Shown here: positions 16,279 through 24,891 of the stretch, piece by piece
Layout of the letters: each line of letters opens with the position of its first letter
Numbering within the stretch: the first letter of the stretch is position 1
Assembly (NCBI GenBank): GCA_031289145.1
Contig: JAITQA010000130.1
Coordinates: 1 to 32,266, forward strand
Origin: Dysgonamonadaceae bacterium
Lineage (GTDB): Bacteria; Bacteroidota; Bacteroidia; Bacteroidales; Azobacteroidaceae
DNA: 32,266 nucleotides
Direction: 5' to 3'
The notes under the pieces: generated by a model
The model's input: only the letters and a program-made list of their open reading frames with translations
What the model was told of the DNA's origin: nothing
Database searches by the model: none
Program-made: the position numbers and the translations under genes

Positions 16279-18177
16279 TTAGTTATATATCCAACCCGGT
16301 GTCGGTTTCAGGTTGGGGTTGCGTTCGATTTCTGTTCTGGGAACAGGCCAAGTGTACCACTGATCGCCGATCCAGTTGTAGGTGCCACCGGTACTTACTT
16401 GTCCGCCATGCACTTGTTCTACGAATTTACGGTCGAACTTTGTTTCCTTGAGTGTACGCCAGCGCATTTCGTCGAAGAAGTTGATGCCTTCACCCACAAA
16501 TTCACGGCGACGTTCGTCGCGCACGTAGTTGCGAGCAGAAGCCTGGTTGGCAAACGGTGCATCCGGCGTGACAATACCGGCGCGGTCGCGCACCTCCTTC
16601 ACCTTAGCTTTCGCTCCGGGCAGGTCGTTCTTTTCCACCAAAGCCTCAGCCCAAAGCAGAAGCACGTCGGCGTAGCGAATGATGGGTTCATCAATGGGAT
16701 TGCTTTCGCGGTAGGCAAAATCAAGTCCTTCACCTACGAATTTACGGTGCATGTATACCAACTCGGCCTGTGCGTTGGCTGTTCCGGTGGGTGTCATCCC
16801 TCTGTCGATTTCAGGCTTGGCTCCAGCCTGGTCGACATAATATTTCCCGCCTACCGGCCAGCGATATACGTAAAGACCTTCGGCGGTAGAGGTGCTGTTG
16901 ACTCCCAAAAATTCGGCATAAGGCGTTATTACGTTGAAAGCCAGACGCGGGTCGCGATTGGCATAAGCAGCCTGACAGCGTGCCTCGTTACCCTCAGATA
17001 AGTAGAGCGCTTTTGCTGCGTCGGACAGTGCATTGTAAATGGCGTTGATGGCGCCGGAAATAGTAGAACTGGCAGTCCCCGGTTGAATTTCCACACCATC
17101 TTTATATCTGTCACGCAGAAAGAACACCCGGCGATCGCTCACCGAAAGGCTATTCCATCCCGGAAAGTAGGTTTCATAGTCGAAATTGCTTACCGTAGCG
17201 CCATTGACTACCTCGTAGAGATCGACCACTGCGGGAGCAATACGAATGTCGCTCCAACAGCCTCTGCTGTCTTCGGATCCCTGCTGGAAAGCCGCCACGT
17301 ACTTCTGAAGCGTTGATCCATAAGCCTTGGTGGGTTCTTCGATGTATTGAATATTCAAAATCATTTCTTTGCAACGCTCGTTGGCTTCCTTGAAAAGTTG
17401 TTTGTAGCTTTGATCTCCGGCACTTGTGTAGAGTTCGTAACCACAATCTTTCACTTTGGCAAAATCGTTAGCAGCCAAGTCATATTGTTGGGTGAGGAGA
17501 TAAGCGCGTCCACGCAAGGCATAAGCGCATCCTTTGCTCACGCGGCCTTCTCCGCCAATATCGTTATTCGGCAAATTGGGTTCATTGATAGCCTCAGTAA
17601 GATCTGTAATGATTTGATTCCATACATCTGCTTCCGGAGATTGTGAGCGAATACATTCGTCGGCTGCAATCGGCTCTAAATAAATGGGTACGCCCAATCC
17701 GCCGTTACCGAAAAGTTCGTTGAGCCGTCCGTAGAAGAAAGCGCGTAACACCTTACATTCAGCCAGACGTTTGGCCTTTTTCGCCTCATCCATATTGGCG
17801 CTGGGGATGTTGGCTATCGCTGCATTCGCGCGATGAACGCCATCGTAACACCATTTCCATGTGTCGGAGAAATAGCTGTTGCCCGGATTTATACTGCTGG
17901 TAAAGAGTCCGTTCATCGCCAACCTGCTTGATCCTGACATGCCCAGCACATCTAATCCGTAGTAGCCTACCCAAAGTCCTGCACCTACCATACCGTTGCT
18001 GTAAATGGGTTTCTTCAAGGAGGTATATACACCTGTTACGCCTTTTTCAACCAAGCTTTCGCTTGACCACATATTACCGCCTGTCACTTGCGCATAAGGG
18101 GCGGTATCTAAATCCACGCATGCTGTCGCATAGCCCAGCATACAAATTATTGCGATAAAATATACTATTTTTTTCAT
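16279..18177 (-). CDS. SusD/RagB-family nutrient-binding lipoprotein
   Basis: The 632-residue protein has a lipoprotein signal peptide with lipobox ATAC (Cys20), then the SusD N-terminus (DLDTAPYAQVTGGNMWSS) and TPR-like helices (YDGVHRANAAIANIP, AECKVLRAFFYGRLNELFG, CAYALRGRAYLLTQQYDLAANDF). The C-terminal part has the typical PIIRYADVLLLWAEALVEKNDLPGA followed by RRREFVGEGINFFDEMRW. SusD lids the SusC barrel on the outer surface and captures ligand. It lies 17 bp after susC and ends in a strong terminator. The ligand (glycan or peptide) cannot be told; no glycosidase or peptidase is in the operon. Confidence 0.95.
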   Translation of the reverse strand: MKKIVYFIAIICMLGYATACVDLDTAPYAQVTGGNMWSSESLVEKGVTGVYTSLKKPIYSNGMVGAGLWVGYYGLDVLGMSGSSRLAMNGLFTSSINPGNSYFSDTWKWCYDGVHRANAAIANIPSANMDEAKKAKRLAECKVLRAFFYGRLNELFGNGGLGVPIYLEPIAADECIRSQSPEADVWNQIITDLTEAINEPNLPNNDIGGEGRVSKGCAYALRGRAYLLTQQYDLAANDFAKVKDCGYELYTSAGDQSYKQLFKEANERCKEMILNIQYIEEPTKAYGSTLQKYVAAFQQGSEDSRGCWSDIRIAPAVVDLYEVVNGATVSNFDYETYFPGWNSLSVSDRRVFFLRDRYKDGVEIQPGTASSTISGAINAIYNALSDAAKALYLSEGNEARCQAAYANRDPRLAFNVITPYAEFLGVNSTSTAEGLYVYRWPVGGKYYVDQAGAKPEIDRGMTPTGTANAQAELVYMHRKFVGEGLDFAYRESNPIDEPIIRYADVLLLWAEALVEKNDLPGAKAKVKEVRDRAGIVTPDAPFANQASARNYVRDERRREFVGEGINFFDEMRWRTLKETKFDRKFVEQVHGGQVSTGGTYNWIGDQWYTWPVPRTEIERNPNLKPTPGWIYN

Positions 18178-18194
18178 ATCTTTTTCGTGTAATT

Positions 18195-21100
18195 TTAAAA
18201 AGTAATATTAACGCCGCCCGAAATTAATCGTGCAATCGGATAAACATTGATAGAAGATCCCAATTCGGGGTCAACGCCCGGAAAATCCTTGGCGGCAATG
18301 GTCAACAGGTTTTCTCCGGCTACAAAAAGCCGTAGCCTGTTGATTTTTGCAGGAGTCATCCATTGTTTGGGTAGCGTATAGCCAATTTGCAATGATTTCA
18401 ACTTCAGATAAGAAGTGTTATACAAATAAAAAGTGTTGCTGGGCATTTGGGTCGAAGCATTGTACAACCTCGGATGCTTGGCTGTGATGAATGCCGCCGG
18501 ATCGGTTGCCGGATCGTAATTATCGTAATCGTCCATGGATTTCTTCATGTCGAATGCATAAAACATGCTGCCGGCATTGGCGGGGATGGCATCGGTGATT
18601 TCGGTGACTACGTTACTGTTCACACCGCGCTCACGGATGTAACCATACGAGCCGGATCGGCCGGCCCATTGCATACTCAAATCAATCCCTTTCCATTCTG
18701 CATTGAAATTGAATCCGAAGATAAATTTAGGAACGGTAGATTTACCGGTAAATTCGCGGTCGTTGTTGTCGCCATATTTCCCGTCGCCATTGATGTCGGC
18801 CATCAACATTTCACCGTACCAGATTTGTCCGCTTCCGGTACCAATCACCTTACTGTTAAACGAATATCCGGCAGCTACCATAGCTTTCGCCCATTCGAGA
18901 TCGGCTTTTGTGCGAATCATACCATCTTTTGGCCCTCCGTTTGGGTTAACCGTTCCGTCACTGTTATAATAGCTACCGTTTCCCGCATAAGGCCGGCGCA
19001 GGAAGTATTCGTCAATCGCATGACCTTCCACTTTGCGGGTATCACTGCCTGTTGATACATCGTCGAGGTTGGTGTAATGCCAAGTTGGATTACCGTCCTT
19101 ATCAAGCAGATCCGGATCGGCTTCCCACTTCAAAGCGCCTTTGAATTTTGTCACTTTGTTGGTGTTGTAATTCAGGTTGAAACCGATTCCATAATGGAAG
19201 TCGTTGATTTTGTCGTTCCAGTTCACATTGAGGTCAATACCGCTGTTTTCCATATCTCCCGAGTTGCTCATTGCAGCAGATACAGTACCCATTGTGAGGT
19301 AGGTAGGTGGCGTATTGAGGATACCACTGGTTTTGCGGAGGTAATAATCAAATTCTACATTCAGCCTTTGCTTGAGGAAACCGGCGTCTATACCGACACC
19401 TGTAGTGGAAGTAGATTCCCACATCAAATCGTAGTTGGGCATTCTTGACATAATCAAACCGTTTGCAATCGCTTCGTTGAATACACCGTTTGTTTTGGCA
19501 TAAGTTTCCTGCCAATCGTAGTTTCCGCTGACGGTATTACCCAACGAACCATAGGATACGCGCAACTTCATGGCGTTCACGTAGGGCTTGATGGGTTCAA
19601 AGAATGCTTCTTCGCTCAAACGCCATCCGGCAGAGAAAGAAGGAAACACTTCACCGCGGTGACCGGGGGCAAAGCGTGAAGAAGCATCCGAACGAAGGTT
19701 GCCTTCCAGCAAATATTTACCTTTGTAGGCATAATTGAGACGTCCGAAATAAGATAACATGGCATAATCTGTTTTGGCGCTACCGCCGATATTAGCCATT
19801 TCGGTAGCTGCTGTAATGTCGGTTATTTCCCATTCCATCAGCTCTTTTTTCTCCGCGCTAAAACCGCTGCTTTTGGCATAATATTGCTCTTGTCCTGCAA
19901 AAGCGCCCACTTCATGATCGCCAAATGTGCCGTTGTAGCGCAAAATCAAGTTGGTGGTATAGCTCATTGAATTGTAAGCGTAGCGATAGGAATAAGTGTT
20001 CGCGATGTTCGGCAGATTTTCCACCGGCATAGCAGTACCTTCGCGGAAGCGATAGCGCGGCTGGTTAAGACTGTAGGTTTCATCCTCGCGCATGTATTCG
20101 CTGTAGTTGAATTTGGCCTCAGCTACCAAGCCTTTATAGAGTTCTACGTTGGTGTACCACGAAGTATTGATACGTGTATATTCGCGTTGACCACCCTCGG
20201 CGGCTACACTGGCCAAAACGTTGTTCATATTGGTCATGGATGGATCTTCGGAAGCGCCGTAAAGTCCATTGTGTTTTGGGTTTATACCCGGATAGGCCTG
20301 AAACAGGTAGGTCATCGAAGTGCTGCCCGGATCTTTAAATTCCTTAGTGGCATATGTTTGTGTACCGAAGGTGATAAAATCGGCAATTTTTGTTTCTACA
20401 TTTGCTCGCAAGTTGAAACGAGACAAACCGGTATTCTCCAATGTCCCGGGGTTATCCTGATAACCCAAAGAGAGCAAGTAGGTGGTTGTTTCATTACCTC
20501 CGGAAATCGAAAGGTTGTGTTTTTGATAATAATCGGGTTGAAACATTACCTGCGACCAGTCGGTGTTGGGATAAGCCAGCCAGTTGGGAATCTCGTTGCC
20601 TGTTATCGGATCTCTGTAAATACCATTGGGGTTGGCGTTTGCAGCAGCCCATTCGTTGATTAGATCTTCGCTGTACCAGTTGGTAGTACCGGTAGTATTG
20701 AGCTGCGCTATCCGGTGATATTTCATATAATCGGGCATGTTCGACATAAAACTCAATCCGGTTTCGGCTTTTTCCTGCGCAAACATTGAAGAAAGGGTCA
20801 CTCTTGGTTTTTCTTTTTTCCCTTTCTTGGTTGTTACCAAAATGACACCGGCGGCGGCGCGTGATCCGTAGATGGCTGCTGAAGCGGCGTCTTTCAAGAA
20901 AGAGATGCTTTCAATGTCGTCGGTGTTAAGGGGCGCCATATCGGCTACCACGCCGTCTACCAGGATTAGCGGATCGCTGGCGTTGAATGAGGTAGTACCC
21001 CGAAAACGGATGGAGATTGACTCATCACCCGGATTTCCGCGACCTTGTGTTACCCGAATACCGGGAGCCAATCCGCCCAGTGCGGCGGACAAGTTTGTTA

Positions 21101-21845
21101 CCGGCCTGTTTTCTAATTTTTTCGAATCTACCGTAGCTACCGATCCGGTCAGGTTGACTTTTTTCTGTACCCCGTAACCTACGACTACCAATTCGCCCAA
21201 AACCTGGGTGTCTTCACCTAAAACGACGTCAATTACGGTCTGCCTGTTCACGGCGATCTCTTGTGAGGCAAATCCGATGTATGAGAAGACTAATACGGCG
21301 TTCCGGTCGGGTATATCAATGGTATATTTCCCGTTGCCGTCGCTGACTGCATATAGCTGTGTCCCCTTGATGGTAATACTCACTCCCGGCAGGACATCTC
21401 CACCGGTATCGGTAATCGTACCGGAAATCTGAATTTGCTGCTGTGCGGGGGAAGAAGGGGCTTGTTTGGATTCCACATAAGGGTCAATCAGAATCAGATT
21501 GTTTTCCGTAATGGTATAATTGATCTGATTCTCGTCGAAAATCTTGTCTAAAATAGCTTCGACGGTCATTTCGTTTACGCGGAGACTGATCTTTTTACCC
21601 ATGTCTATTTTTCCGCTTTCATAGATGAACCGGAATTCGGTTTCCGATTCGATTTTTTGCAACACATCCTTAATCGAAGTGTTACGGACATTTAAAGATA
21701 ATTTTGTGTTTTGTGAATAGTCGGTTGCCGATACATTCGGTACAAAAAACATGATGAAGAAAATTAGCATGCTTATGACCGAAATCCGGCTTCTTAACAT
21801 AATTCGATGATCATTACTTTTGTTTGAATAATTGGAATAATTCAT
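18195..21845 (-). CDS. SusC/RagA TonB-dependent transporter with STN domain
   Basis: A 1216-residue outer-membrane receptor. After the signal sequence come an STN domain (about 48-120, NTSIKDVLQKIESETEFRF), a carboxypeptidase-regulatory-like domain (about 137-215, GTITDTGGDVLPGVSITIKG), a plug (about 220-340, LVVVGYGVQKKVNLTGSVATV and AAIYGSRAAAGVILVTTKKG) and a 22-strand barrel. The STN domain marks it as a transducer that signals to the FecR/ECF pair encoded upstream, besides importing its ligand with SusD. The ATG at 21845 precedes a Ser/Asn-rich leader; the ATG at 21800 would start directly at the signal peptide and is equally possible. Confidence 0.95.
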   Translation of the reverse strand: MNYSNYSNKSNDHRIMLRSRISVISMLIFFIMFFVPNVSATDYSQNTKLSLNVRNTSIKDVLQKIESETEFRFIYESGKIDMGKKISLRVNEMTVEAILDKIFDENQINYTITENNLILIDPYVESKQAPSSPAQQQIQISGTITDTGGDVLPGVSITIKGTQLYAVSDGNGKYTIDIPDRNAVLVFSYIGFASQEIAVNRQTVIDVVLGEDTQVLGELVVVGYGVQKKVNLTGSVATVDSKKLENRPVTNLSAALGGLAPGIRVTQGRGNPGDESISIRFRGTTSFNASDPLILVDGVVADMAPLNTDDIESISFLKDAASAAIYGSRAAAGVILVTTKKGKKEKPRVTLSSMFAQEKAETGLSFMSNMPDYMKYHRIAQLNTTGTTNWYSEDLINEWAAANANPNGIYRDPITGNEIPNWLAYPNTDWSQVMFQPDYYQKHNLSISGGNETTTYLLSLGYQDNPGTLENTGLSRFNLRANVETKIADFITFGTQTYATKEFKDPGSTSMTYLFQAYPGINPKHNGLYGASEDPSMTNMNNVLASVAAEGGQREYTRINTSWYTNVELYKGLVAEAKFNYSEYMREDETYSLNQPRYRFREGTAMPVENLPNIANTYSYRYAYNSMSYTTNLILRYNGTFGDHEVGAFAGQEQYYAKSSGFSAEKKELMEWEITDITAATEMANIGGSAKTDYAMLSYFGRLNYAYKGKYLLEGNLRSDASSRFAPGHRGEVFPSFSAGWRLSEEAFFEPIKPYVNAMKLRVSYGSLGNTVSGNYDWQETYAKTNGVFNEAIANGLIMSRMPNYDLMWESTSTTGVGIDAGFLKQRLNVEFDYYLRKTSGILNTPPTYLTMGTVSAAMSNSGDMENSGIDLNVNWNDKINDFHYGIGFNLNYNTNKVTKFKGALKWEADPDLLDKDGNPTWHYTNLDDVSTGSDTRKVEGHAIDEYFLRRPYAGNGSYYNSDGTVNPNGGPKDGMIRTKADLEWAKAMVAAGYSFNSKVIGTGSGQIWYGEMLMADINGDGKYGDNNDREFTGKSTVPKFIFGFNFNAEWKGIDLSMQWAGRSGSYGYIRERGVNSNVVTEITDAIPANAGSMFYAFDMKKSMDDYDNYDPATDPAAFITAKHPRLYNASTQMPSNTFYLYNTSYLKLKSLQIGYTLPKQWMTPAKINRLRLFVAGENLLTIAAKDFPGVDPELGSSINVYPIARLISGGVNITF

Positions 21846-21998
21846 ACTTCTACATTATTAGATATTAACTGTTATTAAAAATTGACGTGTTTCCTGTAAC
21901 TTTTATGAAATAAATGCTCACATTAACACTTTTGTTCTCGCAGAAGGGGTTTTTGAAAATCCCTTTTTTAATTTTTTTTATTTTTACATAGGCATTTT

Positions 21999-22988
21999 TT
22001 ATTTAGGCATTAAACTAATATTTTTTCCTTTTATTTTGTATTTTATATTACTTAATTTCTGCAGGGCGTCCAAAACATCGTTGATGTTTTCTTCCCGAAT
22101 CACCCCGTTGTAACGGATTTTTTCTCCGATATTGTTGTGCAAGGTAATGTTTACGTCGTACATGCGCTCCAGTTTTTCACAAAGTTTGCTCAACGGCATA
22201 TTGTCCATATAAATTTTATCGTTCAGCCAACCGTAGGCGTATGCAGCTGTTTTATCGACCGGTTTCAAAACATTGTTCGTTTTGTCATACATCCCGGTTT
22301 CTCCCGGTTTCAATAACAATTTATCGCCGGAAACGTCCATCTCTATGGCGCCTTCGATCAAGGTAGTTTCGATGGTTTCATCATCTTTGTAAGCCGATAA
22401 GTTAAAAGTTGTTCCGAGCACTTTTATTTGTAATCCGTCAGGAGTGGTTATAACAAGTGGCGATTTATCTTTAGCGACTTCAAAAAACCCTTCTCCGTTG
22501 AAATTCACTTCACGGATTTTTGCTGCTGCATTGTAACTGTAGCTGATTTTTGAATTGGCATTCAGCCGGACATGGGTTCCGTCGGGTAAAACGATGCTTG
22601 ACCGGTTGCCGTAGCCGGTTTCTATTTCGACGGCAGTGGCGGGTGAAGATGAACGTCCGGTAAAATACAGGGAAGCCAGGGAAACGAGGAGCAGTATGGA
22701 GGCTGCTATACCCGATACAGTATAGATGATTTGGATTTTCCTTTTTTGCCCGGCAAGATTCCGGCAATTGGCTTTGTTCGTTTTTCTCCAGGCAGCTTTT
22801 GCATCGAAAGTGTTCACCGCATATACTTTATCAATGCGATTCCAGATTTTCCGATAAGCCTCAAACCGCAGGCGATTTTCTTCGCTTTCGTCGATCCATT
22901 CCTGTAGTTCAGGAGGAATAAGGTTTGTATTTTCATTGAGAAAATAATCCCCGATATGTTTTTCTATGGGTGAAAAATCTTTCGCCAT
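21999..22988 (-). CDS. FecR-family anti-sigma factor
   Basis: A 329-residue inner-membrane protein with a short cytoplasmic N-terminal domain (about 1-80) that would hold the sigma factor, one membrane helix (about 86-109), a periplasmic FecR domain (GNRSSIVLPDGTHVRLNANS and GEGFFEVAKDKSPLVITTPDG) and a C-terminal DUF4974 domain (MDNMPLSKLCEKLERMYDVNI) that can meet the STN domain of SusC. It sits between the ECF sigma and susC genes, the standard trans-envelope signalling order. The 153-bp gap to susC probably holds the ECF-dependent promoter; no primary-sigma -7 box was found there. Confidence 0.94.
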   Translation of the reverse strand: MAKDFSPIEKHIGDYFLNENTNLIPPELQEWIDESEENRLRFEAYRKIWNRIDKVYAVNTFDAKAAWRKTNKANCRNLAGQKRKIQIIYTVSGIAASILLLVSLASLYFTGRSSSPATAVEIETGYGNRSSIVLPDGTHVRLNANSKISYSYNAAAKIREVNFNGEGFFEVAKDKSPLVITTPDGLQIKVLGTTFNLSAYKDDETIETTLIEGAIEMDVSGDKLLLKPGETGMYDKTNNVLKPVDKTAAYAYGWLNDKIYMDNMPLSKLCEKLERMYDVNITLHNNIGEKIRYNGVIREENINDVLDALQKLSNIKYKIKGKNISLMPK

Positions 22989-23124
22989 AAAATTATGTTT
23001 TTAAAGATTAAAATATCCTTATCAAATACTAAGACACGTAAGTGAACAAAAAAGTACTATTCCCGTCGAATTTTTAACAAAAACCGACGCTGTTATTTTA
23101 TCCGACTGCTTTTAACGGGTTCTT

Positions 23125-23685
23125 TTACTGTTTTTTCAGTTCAAGGCAGTTTTTGAGTCGACGCAAAGCGGCGCCTGTTTGATTTTTAATGGTTTGCAGG
23201 GAAATATTCAATTTTTCGGCAATTTCTTTTTGTTTGTATCCATCGACGCGGTGCATCAATAGAATTTCTTTACACCGGGGCGGGAGTTGCCGGATACAAT
23301 CCAGGAGCGCTTCATCGTATTCGTCTTCGTCCGGAAAATTTCCATCAAGGTAAGACTCGTCTTCTGTCCCTATTTTTTCGAGTAGGATTTTGCGGTTGGC
23401 TTCATCTCGGATAAAGTTGATAGCCTTGTTTTTAGCCGTCCGAAATAAGTAAGCGGAGATATTTGTTTGCAAATCAATTTCTTTCCGGTTCGTCCACAGT
23501 TTCACAAACAAGTCCTGTACAATATCTTCCGTATCGTACCTATCGTTGATTATACTGTTTACAAATACGCACAATTTAGGATAATAATACATAAACAGTT
23601 GATTATAGCTTGTATAATCATCCTCTTTAATGTTTTTTATCCATTGGCTATCTGATTGACTGTCAAGAATTTTCATATTTCCCAA
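23125..23685 (-). CDS. ECF (sigma-70 family) sigma factor
   Basis: The 186-residue protein has sigma region 2 (YNQLFMYYYPKLCVFVNSII, DTEDIVQDLFVKLWTNRKEI, AYLFRTAKNKAINFIRD) and region 4 (EALLDCIRQLPPRCKEILLMHRVDGYKQKEIAEKLNISLQTIKNQ), with no region 1 or 3. It belongs to the FecI-like ECF group that activates SusCD loci when the FecR partner relays ligand binding. The start at 23685 or the ATG three codons later are both possible. Confidence 0.94.
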   Translation of the reverse strand: MGNMKILDSQSDSQWIKNIKEDDYTSYNQLFMYYYPKLCVFVNSIINDRYDTEDIVQDLFVKLWTNRKEIDLQTNISAYLFRTAKNKAINFIRDEANRKILLEKIGTEDESYLDGNFPDEDEYDEALLDCIRQLPPRCKEILLMHRVDGYKQKEIAEKLNISLQTIKNQTGAALRRLKNCLELKKQ

Positions 23686-23703
23686 CTCTGTGTTAAAGTT
23701 CTA

Positions 23704-23711
23704 CAAAAATA
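23704..23711 (-). promoter_or_regulatory. -7 box of the ECF sigma gene
   Basis: The minus strand reads TATTTTTG, a TAnnTTTG match 19 bases before the sigma-factor start codon. No TTTG was found at -33 spacing. Confidence 0.4.
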
Positions 23712-23770
23712 GTAAATAAATTTGGATATTCCGTTATTGTCGTTTCAAAAATACAATTAATACCTTGTTT

Positions 23771-23859
23771 TGCATCCCGTCAGGGATGCATCCTTACGGG
23801 ATGCATTTTTTCGGGATTACATTCGTTTTCTACCGAGCGATGCAATCCTGACGGATTGC
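23771..23859. repeat. REP-like palindrome cluster
   Basis: Three hairpins share a TGCATCC/GCAATCC core. The first is TGCATCCC-GTCA-GGGATGCA at 23771-23790. The second, 23787-23805, overlaps the first and is mutually exclusive with it. The third is GCAATCC-TGAC-GGATTGC at 23842-23859; its reverse complement carries the same GTCA loop, so it is an inverted copy. The arrangement recalls BIME-type clusters of REP elements. Confidence 0.7.
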
Positions 23860-24013
23860 GTTAGGACGCTTTGCGGATAATCATTAAAAGAATTTATTCT
23901 TGTGCATTGTACTTATATTTATACAAAAATCCCTTTCACCCAATACTTGTTTTCGGCGGTATAATACAAATAGGTCGTGGAAGCCTTATTCAGTTTATCA
24001 AAACCGGAAGTTT

Positions 24014-24050
24014 TGTCCGTTACCGTACAAAAAGTGTCCGTTTTCGGACA
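24014..24050 (+). promoter_or_regulatory. Two upstream activator palindromes 21 bp apart
   Basis: Site 1 (24014-24029) is TGTCCGTTACCGTACA; site 2 (24035-24050) is TGTCCGTTTTCGGACA, a perfect palindrome with a T4 centre, extended by flanking A and T runs. Their starts are 21 bp apart, two helical turns. They lie about 90-110 bp upstream of the start predicted from the sigma-54 promoter, the usual place for an enhancer-binding activator. Site 2 with its flanking T-run could alternatively be a terminator. Confidence 0.6.
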
Positions 24051-24103
24051 CTTTTTTATTCCTTGATTTTTCATAATATCTTGAATAATATTGTTTTACA
24101 ACT

Positions 24104-24120
24104 TTGGCACGATGCTTGTA
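24104..24120 (+). promoter_or_regulatory. Sigma-54 (RpoN) promoter of the ABC-transglutaminase operon
   Basis: TTGGCACGATGCTTGTA matches the RpoN consensus YTGGCACGRNNNTTGCW at every defined position except T for C in the -12 GC pair. The GG of -24 is at 24106-24107 and the -12 pair at 24118-24119. The start of transcription would be near 24131 and the first gene begins at 24150. Confidence 0.75.
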
Positions 24121-24149
24121 TTTATTTTAGCAAACAAATACAAATAAAC

Positions 24150-24851
24150 ATGATACAAATAAACAATTTACGAAAAGTTTACCGGACGGAAGAAGTCGAA
24201 ACTGTGGCATTGGACAATCTATCGTTGCATGTAAAGGTGAATGAATTTGTAGCTGTCATGGGACCTTCCGGCTGTGGAAAATCTACTTTACTGAATGTTT
24301 TAGGGCTGTTGGATGAGTCGGACAGCGGTAGCTATTTGTTTAACGGGGAAGAAATTTCAAAATTTGGCGAGAATAAACGTTGCGACCTTCGGAGAGCCAA
24401 TATCGGTTTTGTTTTCCAGAATTTTAACCTGATTGACGAATTAACCGTATTTGAAAATGTGGAATTGCCTTTGGAATATTCCGGAATCAAGTCGTCGGTA
24501 CGGAAAGAAATGGTGGAAGCCGCCTTGAAAAGCGTTCAGATGACGCACCGCCGCAATCATTTTCCCGCTCAACTGTCAGGAGGTCAGCAACAACGGGTTG
24601 CAGTCGCCCGCGCTATCGTCAACCACCCGAAACTGATTCTGGCCGACGAGCCGACCGGGAATCTGGATAGCCATAACGGCATGGAAGTCATGGAAATTCT
24701 CACTACTTTGAATGAAAACGGAACGACCATCGTCATGGTGACACACAGCGAACACGACGCCCGTTACAGTCATCGTATTGTTCATGTCCTGGACGGACAA
24801 ACGGTTACGGAAAATTTTCTGAGAGAATTGGCGTATTCGGCAAAAAACTGA
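24150..24851 (+). CDS. ABC transporter ATP-binding protein, LolD/MacB type
   Basis: A 233-residue ATPase with Walker [10 protein letters not shown] (38-46), Q-loop [13 protein letters not shown], signature LSGGQQQRV (142 onward), Walker [14 protein letters not shown] and the H-loop VTHSEHDA. It belongs to the MacB/FtsE/LolD subfamily that powers FtsX-type permeases by mechanotransmission. The ATG at 24150 is chosen because the protein then begins [21 protein letters not shown] as in homologues, and because it lies just after the sigma-54 promoter. The partner permease is two genes downstream. Confidence 0.93.
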   Translation: MIQINNLRKVYRTEEVETVALDNLSLHVKVNEFVAVMGPSGCGKSTLLNVLGLLDESDSGSYLFNGEEISKFGENKRCDLRRANIGFVFQNFNLIDELTVFENVELPLEYSGIKSSVRKEMVEAALKSVQMTHRRNHFPAQLSGGQQQRVAVARAIVNHPKLILADEPTGNLDSHNGMEVMEILTTLNENGTTIVMVTHSEHDARYSHRIVHVLDGQTVTENFLRELAYSAKN

Positions 24852-24891
24852 GAAAAAGAATAAAAATGTAAAACTATAAAAACAATCGACA

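Larger units (their letters stand above)
23686..24013. other. Divergent intergenic region, left part
   Basis: No gene is supported between the sigma-factor start and the upstream activator sites. The stretch holds the sigma-gene -7 box and a cluster of REP-like hairpins. An open frame starting at 23871 runs into the ABC ATPase gene but covers non-coding elements and gives an unlikely, low-complexity N-terminus. Confidence 0.5.

Noticed and set aside
16261-17001. 246-residue plus-strand frame opposite susD
   Set aside because: Antisense shadow of susD; it also runs across the susD stop region, and no motif is visible.
18447-19055. 202-residue plus-strand frame inside susC
   Set aside because: It is the antisense shadow of a long, clearly coding SusC barrel and has no family resemblance.
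21940-21975. Hairpin AAGGGG...CCCTTTTTT between fecR and susC as a terminator
   Set aside because: The T-run is on the plus strand, while both flanking genes are read on the minus strand; the stem is only about 5 bp.
24029-24057. Palindrome AAAAAGTGTCCG-TTTT-CGGACACTTTTTT as a terminator
   Set aside because: It has terminator shape, but no gene upstream on the plus strand needs it, and a degenerate second copy 21 bp away plus the downstream sigma-54 promoter favour a binding site. Not fully excluded.
23871-24149. N-terminal extension of the ABC ATPase by 93 residues
   Set aside because: It runs through a sigma-54 promoter and both activator palindromes, and the residues do not resemble any ABC protein. 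The ATG at 24150 gives the normal family start.
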